Source: Rhizophagus clarus
Taxonomy: Eukaryota; Glomeromycota; Glomeromycetes; Glomerales; Glomeraceae
DNA: 64,000 nt
NCBI GenBank assembly: GCA_015698045.1
Contig: BLAL01000058.1
Coordinates: forward strand, 994,501 to 1,058,500
Reading direction: 5' to 3'
Made by a program: the position numbers and the translations under genes. Shown one piece after another: positions 25,450 to 34,308 of the stretch (within the stretch, counting starts at the first letter, position 1; each line of letters opens with the position of its first letter). Below the pieces are notes generated by a model. That model made no database searches. It saw only the letters and a program-made list of their open reading frames with translations, and was not told where the DNA came from.

Positions 25450-26596
25450 AAAATTACTCATATATAAAATTATATATATTTTTTCTGAATTTTAAATTTA
25501 ACTTTAACCAAACAATATTATAATGTGGATCAAACGAACTTGGAACTAAATGAATTATTGTATTAGACAAATTTTTATATTCATTTATATTATAGTTTAC
25601 ATTTTAATTTTAAAATAAAAAAACGCATTAAAAGTTTTCAAAGACTTCCCTTGAACGATAGAAATATTACGTTTATTCGAAATTTTTTTTTTCCTTAATC
25701 TCATTTTATATTAATAAGTTTCTTCGCATGCGCTAGTTGGAATTACAGTGGTGTCAGCATTCGTTCTCTATAGTTATGATTGTAAAGCTAGATTTATTTC
25801 AATCATTTTCTGATCACGGCGACTTCATATATACAAATACTACGTGATATTCCATTTAGCACTACTTTCTTGTACTAACACCTAGATGCATCAAACTTGC
25901 TTTTTCGGCTCTTTACCTTGAGTATTAAATGTTGTCAAAATATAAGGACTAAAAATTATAGAATTATGATAGTTGAATTTGCAATCTATAAACCTTTATT
26001 ATGAATATTAAGGAAACAAATGTTATGTTATTTACTGTGCATGAAGCAACGGAAAGAAGGATGATTACATTAGAAAAAAAAATGATTGTATAAAAGGATG
26101 TTTTATTATATATTTATATAAGAAAATTTATATATTTAAAACTTATAATCAAGATGTACAGAAATGACAAAATTATTCATTATCTGCTTTTTTTCTCAAA
26201 ACTTAAATACCTCAAAGTAGCACAACAGCACGACATTTACTACCTCGAGGAATTTATAAGTTAATTGAAAATTCTAGTGGAAACATTAATAAACAATGGG
26301 TATGTAGAATGAGATTTACAGTAATATATACAGGTTCTTGGTCTCGAGAAGATTGTAAAATTGTCCAATGATTGAATGTCTACTCATGGACATTGTTCAT
26401 AATTCTACTAAAATTTTTTTAGTTGTATCACGGTTAAACTAGCAGCCGAATTTCTAATTGCGTCACCCAATTTTTATCTGGAGTCACGTGAGCAACATTC
26501 CATGAAGCGCATAAAATTTGTGTAATTGTTATTGCGACACCATTTTTTTTTTTAACGTCGATCATTTTTTTTTTGTTTTTTTTTAAAAAAAAAAAA
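25450..26596. other. intergenic, no gene recognised
   Basis: AT-rich sequence up to the kinase array. The end has T-runs followed by an A-run (26548-26596) directly before the first ATG of the array. Short open pieces at 26215-26370 are not recognised. Confidence 0.4.
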
Positions 26597-26999
26597 ATGT
26601 CCGAAAATGAGATTAAGTGTAAAAATTGTGATGAAATACGTACAAATATTAAACGTAAATGGTGTAAACCATGTCAAATAAATAAAGTAAATGATCTTAA
26701 AAAAAATGGGATAAATTGGACTAGTGGAAATAATAAAATTGATGATTTCATTCAGGGAAACGCAATTAATGTTTGAAACACATGATGATACAATTATTGA
26801 ATGGATACCATACAATCAATTTAATGATGTCGAAGAAATAAAAAAAAGTGATTATGATGCAGTATATTCAGCAATATGGAAAGATGGCCCATTACAGCAT
26901 GATGAACATTATGAAGAACTGAGAAGAGCACCTAATAAAGAAATTATTTTAAGATGTTTATATAATTTACAAAATATCATCAATGATTTATTATATGAG
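26597..26999 (+). pseudogene. kinase array, unit A (first exon, frameshifted)
   Basis: This is the only unit with its own start codon (ATG in MSENEIKCKNCDEIRTN). It has a zinc-ribbon-like pair (CKNC..WCKPC), the spacer INWTSGNNKIDDFIQ, the linker IIEWIPYNQF, and a kinase N-lobe start (IKKSDYDAVYSAIW, IILRCLY). One extra G near 26755 (CAGGGAAACG against CAAGAAACAC in unit E) shifts the frame between FIQ and ETQL. The exon ends YEV at a phase-0 GTATGA donor. The Gly-rich loop is degenerate and the VAIK lysine position reads Arg. Confidence 0.75.
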
Positions 27000-27060
27000 G
27001 TATGAAATTTTTAATTCCTTTATAATTTTATTTTATATAATAATTTTTTATATTTAATAG

Positions 27061-27540
27061 GCCAAATTATATTCCGCTGAAAGAAGCAAAGATAATTATC
27101 TTAAAATATACGGAATATCTCAAAATCCGGATACAGAAGACTATATTTTAGTTTTTAATGATGGGTATTGTCTAGATTGTGGTGAAATATATACAGATAG
27201 AAATAATAAATGGTGCAAGCAGTGTCAACAAAATGACTTAAAAAACAATTTTAAAAACTGGACCAGTGGAAATCAAAAGATTGATGAATTCATTCAAGAA
27301 ATGCAATTAAAAATCAGATCTTATAATGATATAATAGTCGAATGGATACCATACAACCAGTTTAATAATATTAAAGAAATAAGTAAAAGTAATTTTACTG
27401 CAGTGTATTTAACAATATGGGAAAAAGGGCCATTAAAATACGATGAGCATTGTGGATGGTTAAAACGAATGCCTAATAAGAAAGTTGTTTTAAAATATTT
27501 TTATAATCTACCAAATATTATCAATGATTTTTTATATGAG
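27061..27540 (+). CDS. kinase array, unit B exon, open (160 codons)
   Basis: A phase-0 to phase-0 internal exon of exactly 480 bp, open throughout. It begins with the piece that follows beta-3 in the complete kinases (KLYSAERSKDNYLKIYGISQ, then NPDTEDYILVF, i.e. alphaC to beta-5). At the hinge it jumps back to a new zinc ribbon (CLDCGEIYTD..WCKQC), then FKNWTSGNQKIDEFIQ, VEWIPYNQFNNIKEI and a second N-lobe start (ISKSNFTAVYLTIW, KKVVLKYFY). The loop lacks the GxGxxG pattern but keeps the Lys. It is followed by a 68-bp intron. Confidence 0.75.
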
Positions 27541-27608
27541 GTATGAAATTTCTAATTAATTTATAATTACAGTACTTTTTATTGTAATAACTTTTTTATA
27601 TTTAACAG

Positions 27609-28047
27609 ATTAATTCATATTCTATTGAAACATTCAAACACAACGATATTCTTAATATATGTGGAATATCTCAAAATCCAGATACAAAAGATTACATTGC
27701 GGTTCTTAACGATGCTTATTGTGAAAATTGTAGTGGAATATATACGAATATATATTACAAATGGTGCAAGCCATGTTTACTAAATAATTTAAAGCAAAAT
27801 TTTGCAAACTGGACCAGTGGAAATGAAGAAATTGATAAGATCATTAAGGAAATGCAATTAAAAATCAATAAATATAATGATATAATATTTGAGTGGATAC
27901 CGTATGATGAGTTTAATAATATTAAAGAGATAAGTAAAGATAATTTAGCTATAATATGATGGAGAGTTAAAAAGGATACCTAATAAAAAAGTTACTTTAA
28001 AATGTTTGCATAATATGCAAGATCTTAATAATGAATTATTAAACGAA
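27609..28047 (+). pseudogene. kinase array, unit C exon with internal deletion
   Basis: Same modular order as unit B (NSYSIETFKHNDILNICGIS, NPDTKDYIAVL, CENCSGIYTN..WCKPC, FANWTSGNEEIDKII, WIPYDEFNNIKEI). The exon is 439 bp, 41 bp shorter than unit B. The loss falls in the N-lobe after SKDNLAII and creates TGA at 27957-27959. The piece after the deletion (VTLKCLHNMQDLNNELLNE) returns in another frame before the GTATAA donor. Confidence 0.75.
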
Positions 28048-28118
28048 GTATAAAATTTTCTAATTACTTTGTAATTCAAAATACTTTCTTGTGTATTAAT
28101 TTATTTTATATTCAACAG

Positions 28119-28601
28119 ATTAATTCGTATTCCATCGAAATATTCAAAAATAATGATATTCTTAATATGTATGGGATATCTCAAGATCCAGATACAAAGA
28201 ATTACATTTTAGTTCTTAATAGCGATTATTGTGAAAAGTGCAATGAGATATATACAAACATATATTATAAATGGTGTAAAACATGTCAGTTAAATAATTA
28301 TAGAAACCATTTTTCTTGTGGAATCAGGTAAAATGAGAAAATTAATGATTTTATTCAAGAAATGCAACTTAAAATAAATAAATGGGATGATACAATAATT
28401 GAATGGATACCATATAACCAATTTAAAAACATTAAAGAAATAGGCAAAAGTAGTTTTACTACAATATATTCAGCAATATGGAAAGATGGTTCATTACAAC
28501 ATGATAAACATTATGGGATTGTAAAGAGAATATCTAATAAAAAAGTTACTTTAAGATCTTTATATAGTTCACAAAATATTGCACACAATTTTTTAAATGA
28601 G
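28119..28601 (+). pseudogene. kinase array, unit D exon with nonsense codon
   Basis: A 483-bp exon, phase 0 at both ends. NSYSIEIFKNNDILNMYGIS, DPDTKNYILVL, CEKCNEIYTN..WCKTC, then SCGIR followed by TAA at 28329-28331 where other units read an Arg or Gly codon. The frame continues after the stop with MQLKINKWDDTIIEWIPYNQ, IGKSSFTTIYSAIW and KKVTLRSLY up to NEV at the GTATAA donor. The sequence around the stop (ATCAGGTAAAATG) also resembles a splice donor, so an alternative splice here cannot be excluded. Confidence 0.72.
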
Positions 28602-28685
28602 GTATAATTTTTTTTTCCTAGAATCCGTTGAATATGATATTTTTACAATTTAATAATATATATATATATTTTTTTGCTTAAATAG

Positions 28686-29180
28686 GTTGCTAAAGAATTC
28701 TTGATTAGAAAAAATCCATTTTATAATAATTTATTAGGATTATCTCAAAATCCGGATACAAATGCTTGCATCATAGTACTTAATAACAGTTATTGTGAAA
28801 ATTGTAATAAAATATATACAAATATAAATTACAAATGGTGCAAACCGTGTCAAATAAATAATTTAAAAAGAAACTTTGTAAACTGGACCAGTGGAAATGA
28901 AAAAATTGATGAATTTATTCAAGAAACACAACTTATCAAAACTACTTATAATTCAATGATTGAATGGATACCATACAACCAGTTTATTGATGTTAAAGAA
29001 ATAAATAAAAGCGATTCTTCTGTGATATATTCAGCAGTATGGAAAGAAGGCCCATTAAGTCCATTAATGTATAAATTATACTATGATTGTAGTAAATGGC
29101 GAAGGAACTCATTGAATAAAAAAGTTATTTTAAAGTATTTTTATAGTTCAAATAAATTTTTAAATGATGAGCCAGATGAG
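28686..29180 (+). CDS. kinase array, unit E exon, open (165 codons)
   Basis: A 495-bp exon, phase 0 at both ends and fully open. The first block is more divergent (VAKEFLIRKNPFYNNLLGLS, NPDTNACIIVL), then CENCNKIYTN..WCKPC, FVNWTSGNEKIDEFIQ, MIEWIPYNQFIDVKEI, INKSDSSVIYSAVW, KKVILKYFY. The Gly-rich loop is not canonical. The intron after it (donor GTATGT) leads to unit F in a shifted phase. Confidence 0.74.
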
Positions 29181-29261
29181 GTATGTTATATTTATCATAA
29201 TTTTTAGATTTAATTGATTTTATATTTTTTTTTTGGTATAACAATATTTCATTTTGACAAG

Positions 29262-29722
29262 ATAGTTCACCTTTTGCTAATAAATTTAAGATATATGGAA
29301 TATCCCAAAATCCAAATACGAAAGATTATATTATAGTATTTCAAGATGGATATTGCCTAAACTGTCGTGAAATATATACAAATACACGTTATAAATGGTG
29401 TAAACCATGTCAAATAAATAAATTAAAACAAAATTTTGCAAATTGGACCAGTGGAAATATAGAAATTGATGAGTTAATTAAAGAAATACAATTAAAAATT
29501 GATAAATATAATGATATAATAATTGAGTGGATATCATATAATCAATTTAGTAGTATTAAGGAGATAAATAAAGATGATTTTTCTATAGTATATTCAGCAA
29601 TGTGGATGGGAGGTCCATTACAATATGATTGGAGTAACAAAGAGTTGAAAAGAAAGTCCAATAAGAAAGTTACTTTGAAATATTTATATGATTTGCAAGA
29701 TATTAATGAGTTTTTAAATGAG
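29262..29722 (+). pseudogene. kinase array, unit F exon, phase-shifted at its 5' end
   Basis: From ANKFKIYGISQNPNTKDYII onward the frame is open: CLNCREIYTN..WCKPC, FANWTSGNIEIDELI, IEWISYNQFSSIKEI, INKDDFSIVYSAMW, KKVTLKYLY, NEFLNE, then a GTATGA donor. The only AG close upstream (29260-29261) puts the exon one base out of phase with the GAG end of unit E (461 bp instead of a multiple of three). A small indel at the acceptor has probably broken the join. Confidence 0.65.
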
Positions 29723-29744
29723 GTATGAATTTTTAATTAAAAGT

Positions 29745-29935
29745 AATTTATCAACCGATACCCTTTTGTCACGTGCCATGCAGTATCCTTATGGGGGACA
29801 ATTTTCGGTGTTTAAAATCCTATTTGTCACATTATTTGTCACGCGGATTTCTTAATGCCGTAATGCTGTCTAAAAATCAAGGGTCGATACGTCGACCGGT
29901 CGATGAATTACAAAATTCTTTAATTATACTTTTTA
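29745..29935. repeat. GC-richer insertion in the intron between units F and G
   Basis: This intron is about 245 bp against 61-85 bp for the others. The extra sequence is richer in G and C, and holds GTCACGTGCC, TTTGTCAC twice, and the palindromic cluster TCGATACGTCGACCGGTCGA near 29883. It looks like an inserted, possibly foldback, repeat. No coding frame is seen. Confidence 0.55.
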
Positions 29936-29967
29936 TTATAATAACATAATTATTTTGTCTTTAATAG

Positions 29968-30440
29968 ATTGAATCATATTCTATTGAAAAATCCGAAAAT
30001 AATAATATTCTTAATATATATGGAATATCTCAAGATCCAATTACAAAAGATTATATTATAGTACTTCAAGATGGAGTTGTGGCAAAATATATACAATCAT
30101 ATATTATAAATGGTGCAAATCATGTCAATTAAATAACTTTAAAAAATATTTTTCATATGGAACCAGTCGAAATGAGAAAATTGATGATCTTATTCAAGAA
30201 ATGCAACTTAAAATAAGTAGATGGGATGATATAATGGTTGAATGGGTGCCATATAACCAGTTTAATAATGTTAAAGAAATAGGAAGAGGTGGTTTTTCTA
30301 TAGTATATTCAGCAACATGGAAAGATGGTCCATTACAACATGATGAATGTTATGGTAAGTCAAAAAGAATGCCTAATAAGGAAGTTGCTTTAAAGTGTTT
30401 GAAGAATTCACAAAATCTTAGTAACGAATTTTTAAATGAG
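29968..30440 (+). pseudogene. kinase array, unit G exon with canonical Gly loop, zinc ribbon broken
   Basis: ESYSIEKSENNNILNIYGIS, DPITKDYIIVL, then a deletion at about 30075 that removes the first Cys of the ribbon and shifts the frame (stop at about 30130). The second half reads MQLKISRWDDIMVEWVPYNQ, then the only canonical nucleotide-binding loop of the array, IGRGGFSIVYSATW, and VALKCLK with the conserved Lys. It ends NEFLNEV at a GTTTGA donor. This half is what the C-lobe exon 30527-31486 needs to make a full kinase domain. Confidence 0.75.
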
Positions 30441-30526
30441 GTTTGAATTTATTTTTGATTATTTATTTATTTTTTTTTTTTTTTTTTTAGTTAAACTAAA
30501 ATACTTTTTAATGGATTTCTCTTTAG

Positions 30527-31486
30527 ATCAAAAAGTATTCTATTAGTAATGATGATAAAATTCTTAATTTATATGGAATATCTCGAAATCCAGATACTAA
30601 AGATTACATTATGATTCTTAAATATGCAGATAGTGGAAATATTAATAATTATAGTTATATAAGTATAAATTGGTATTGGTATGAAAAATTATCAGTATTA
30701 AAATATATTATTGAAGGTCTTGAAAAAATTCATAATAATAATATGGTTCATCGTGATTTTCATACAGGAAATATTTTATTATCATATGATCATTACAATT
30801 TTTATACTGGATCTGGAAATTTCATTGGTAATGTATATATTTCAGATATGGGATTATGTGGAGAAGTTGATAATATAGATAAAACAAACCTTTATGGAGA
30901 TATGCCTTATGTAGCTCCAGAAGTCTTAAGAGGAGATTCCTATACCAAAGCAGCAGATATATATAGTTTTGGCATGATTATGTATTTCGTAGCAACTAAG
31001 AGACAACCTTTTGCCGATTGTGCTCACGATAATATATTAGCTTTAAATATTTGCAATGGAATTCGACCTAAAATAAATGAAAAAGAAGCTCCAAAATGTT
31101 ATATTGATCTAATGGAAAGGTGTTGGAATTCAAATCCAAATAATAGGCCAAATGCTATTGAAGTATATAAGCTGATTAGATTATTTCAATTGGAAAAAAA
31201 TGAGGAAATTAAAAAGCAATTTGAAGAGGCAGAAGAATATAGAAAGGCAAATCTTTTATCTGTAGAAAATAACCGATCAATTAATCTCCATCCACAAGCT
31301 TATTACACTTCTCGATTACTTAATCCATTTACCAAGGATCTTCCAAAATGTGACTATAATTCAAGTATGTTACATCTATTTATTTATTTATTTATTTATT
31401 TTATGAAAGAATTTATTAAGCATTATTTATTTTATAGGATATCAATTGAGAATGAAAATGATAATGAACAATCAGAAGAAAAATGA
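30527..31486 (+). CDS. kinase array, catalytic C-lobe exon (unit H)
   Basis: Open from the acceptor CTTTAG at 30526. KYSISNDDKILNLYGISRNP, DYIMILKYADSGNI (hinge), LEKIHNNNMVHRDFHTGNIL (catalytic Asp and Asn present), YISDMGLCGE (DMG for DFG), YVAPEVLRG, ADIYSFGMIMYFVATKRQPF, and RCWNSNPNNRP. These are the motifs of a tyrosine-kinase-like Ser/Thr kinase. After PKCDYNSS an apparent intron (31365-31437, GTATGT..TATAG) would put the acidic tail SIENENDNEQSEEK out of frame. Reading through keeps that tail in frame to TGA at 31484-31486. One lost G at the donor would explain both. No other C-lobe exists in the array. Confidence 0.82.
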   Translation: MKKYSISNDDKILNLYGISRNPDTKDYIMILKYADSGNINNYSYISINWYWYEKLSVLKYIIEGLEKIHNNNMVHRDFHTGNILLSYDHYNFYTGSGNFIGNVYISDMGLCGEVDNIDKTNLYGDMPYVAPEVLRGDSYTKAADIYSFGMIMYFVATKRQPFADCAHDNILALNICNGIRPKINEKEAPKCYIDLMERCWNSNPNNRPNAIEVYKLIRLFQLEKNEEIKKQFEEAEEYRKANLLSVENNRSINLHPQAYYTSRLLNPFTKDLPKCDYNSSMLHLFIYLFIYFMKEFIKHYLFYRISIENENDNEQSEEK

Positions 31487-31874
31487 AAATTATTTAGAAC
31501 ATTATTGTCTTACAAATGTTACATAATGAAATATATAGTTGAACGTGACACAAGAGGTTTTTATTCATTAATTATATTTATTAACATCTTTTATTTGATA
31601 ACGTTGATTTTAAAGTATATGTTAAATTATTTATCTATTTTACATAAATAAAATTATTTCAGTGTTGAATGGTAAATATATGATTTGTTCAAAGATTTTA
31701 TTTTTAGTTGCCTTTTTTTATAATTAATAATAAGCAATTTTTTAGTTTATTATACTTTCTTGAGTTTATCTATCTATATGACACTATTCTTATAGCAAAT
31801 TAATTTTTTGGTTTACTATCGCATTTTGATAAAGTTTACGTTTTAATGCCATTGTATTTAGTGGTTATTTAAAG

Positions 31875-32115
31875 TCACCTCACCAAAACTACTCTCTACG
31901 AGTTGGAAATAATTCGCATTGATTCAAACATTATTAAACAGCGACTTATTCTTATAATCATCAATTGAAGAGATGCAAATATTCGTCAAAAATCATACAA
32001 TTTATCGTGGTAGTATTAATAAAATCAGTACTAATTTGTTGCTCATGGAGACCAATTTCGGCTCTTAAAATTTATGAGAAATATTTAATGTCCGTCAATA
32101 ATTCGGTTATTGTTA
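31875..32115 (+). pseudogene. BTB-TLDc relic (TLDc start only)
   Basis: Plus-strand sequence resembles the linker-TLDc start of the gene at 16602-18107: IDSNIIKQRLILIIIN, then RDANIRQK and a LSW(W)Y-like match to LIYRGS. Stops and indels interrupt it and no BTB or BACK portion is attached. It is a short degraded duplicate. Sequence from 31490 to 31870 and from 32120 to 32648 shows no gene. Confidence 0.65.
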
Positions 32116-32648
32116 TCCACCAAATAAGTATATTTTTGGTTGAAATTAATAAACATATTATAGACATGAAGGTTAATTGTGCAATGATTTGGAAGCGGGA
32201 TGAGAATTAATTTATAATGTCTTTGCAAAGATTTATCGCTATTCTATAATAGCGTTATAAGATAAGGATAAAAAAATCGACATAGTCAATAAATTAACTA
32301 GACATTTTGAAGATTATCATTCTAACCCGTGGAGGATATTCTGAGAATTGGTTAAGGATAAGCAGGTTGATTAATTATTGTAGTATTAAAATCTTTATAC
32401 AACAAAGTTTATTGTCATGATTGAAATAATTAAATTTTTATTGTGGGGAAGAGTTTTGTAGTGTTTTTATAAAGATCTCTTTAAAATTAAAACAAATTTA
32501 GTAATTAAGCAATGTAAAATAGTTAATGATCATATAACGACGGTTCATCATTATCTATGAACGACAGCCACAACAAAATAATAATACTTTTCCTTACTTT
32601 AAAAAAAAAAAATACAAAAAAAAATAAAAACTTCCTCTATCGATTAAT

Positions 32649-34131
32649 TTATTGTTTTTCCACTTTAAATGCCTCAATCTCCTCAATCACATAAGCATCA
32701 TTGCAATTAAAGTTATTTTCATAATATCCGCTATCACTAACGTATAAATTATTATCTTGCATGCATAAATCTTCATCTCCAAAACAAAACCCATAAATAT
32801 TGGGATAATTATTATAAATTGCATTATCATAAGATGTTACACGACATATTTTCATATTTTGATCATCATCGTTTCCTTCAAAAGAAAAAATAAAACTATC
32901 TTGTGAATAGATAAAATGATTATCATAAGAGGAACCATAGCTACTAAGGTTAGGCATATATGAACTTATACCAGAGAATCTATTACGTAAGTTTCTATAA
33001 TTGTATGGCGTATATGGCATCTCGGTATCATTGTAATCCTCACAAAACCCAACCGGTGTATAACCGCCAAATATTTTTCGTGAATCTTGACATTTAACCA
33101 AAACCAAAATAAATTCTTCTAATTCACATTTATTTTTAAATGAATTATTATTGATTCCATCTCTATCACCTCGATAAATAAGATTAAATTTATAATTTAA
33201 ATCATCTTTATTAAGAGAAGCCTTTGCATTTCTTTTATTGATCCAATTGGTGATTATAGAAATAAGTTTTGGTTTAATAATAATTGAATCAATACGAAAT
33301 TTTCCAACACGTGGAGGTAATGTAGTAGTTTTTGGTAAGGTACCTTTAAAGTAAAATTCTTCAACTTCTTCATAAATATGATTAGGAATAATAGCTTTAT
33401 AAGGTCGAACTTTATCAAAATATTCTGAAGGAGAAATTTCCACAAACCGAATGAGAGGAATAAATTGGTTCAAAGTTTTCTTTAATGCCTCATAATTTGA
33501 TTTATTCCACTGGATTCTAATGGCGTTATCTATATTTCCCAAACCAGGGGTTTGTTCAATACCCCATTTAATTAAACATTCCCAAACAACAACTTCATCA
33601 ATTAACATGTCATCACGTTTAAGTAAACCGTAGAGTATTTCTTTATCTAATAAAGGGAAATTTTTTGAAGTAAAAAATGGTCGTGGATCTTCACAAATAG
33701 ATTCAAGGCAATAATCATGTAATTTCTTGCAGCTCGTAAGTCTAGATACAGTATGAAGTACGAGAACAAAATTTTCCTGAATCCAGGTTGTTCGTTTCTT
33801 AATCAAATAGTCTTGAACATGTTCAAATAACTCTTCAAGAATTAGCTCATCAGATGTTATTAGAAGCCTAAGAACATTTTCACCCGAATACTTTCCCAAG
33901 TTAAGTTCACCTGTATAAATGTATCTTAAAATAAAGGGAACAATTATAAATAATAATAATCAAACCGAAATAATTTATTTAACAGAACTATAAAATTAGA
34001 AGCTTACCTTAGGATCATATCAAAAACTGTTGGAGTAATATTTGGTTTATTAAACATGATCATATCATCCTTTTTCGTAATCCATTCAGGTGAGAGTGCA
34101 CTTTTAAAATACGAAGAACGAGCACGTAACA
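32649..34131 (-). pseudogene. BTB-BACK-TLDc gene with inverted 5' end (main part)
   Basis: Exon 2 (32649-33924) is fully open: YIYTGELNLGKYSGENVLRL, BACK (CEDPRPFFTSKNFPLLDKEI, VVWECLIKWGIEQTPGLG), then TLDc (RKIFGGYTPVGFCE, DSFIFSFEGNDD, GFCFGDEDLCMQDNNL, VIEEIEAFKVEKQ). A long Tyr/Ser/Asn loop lies inside the TLDc domain. The intron 33925-34007 (donor GTAAGC) is intact. Exon 1 survives only from LRARSSYFKSALSPEW to FDMILR (34008-about 34131). Upstream of the Leu codon the sequence jumps to GGGGGAATG-like DNA, because the missing N-terminal 45 codons lie on the opposite strand at 34174-34308. As it stands the gene has no start codon in place. Confidence 0.85.
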
Positions 34132-34173
34132 TTCCCCCTTCTATTCAAACTTTTTTTTTTTAATATTTTAAAA

Positions 34174-34308
34174 ATGACTTCGAAATTTCATTCTAATCTT
34201 TCAAAAGATTTTTCTTTAATATTGAATGATGCGGATGATTATAATGTCATTATTCAAGTCGGAGAAATGAATAATACAAGAGAATTTAGAGCACATTCGG
34301 TTATTTTC
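34174..34308 (+). pseudogene. inverted N-terminal BTB exon fragment
   Basis: ATG then TSKFHSNLSKDFSLILN, DADDYNVIIQVGEMNNT and REFRAHSVI, ending where the minus-strand remnant 34008-34131 resumes (LRARSS). Together they form one complete BTB exon, but in opposite orientation. The inverted segment is about 34131-34308 and includes the pyrimidine/T-rich leader before the ATG. The open frame continues to 34485 with unrelated sequence. Confidence 0.85.
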
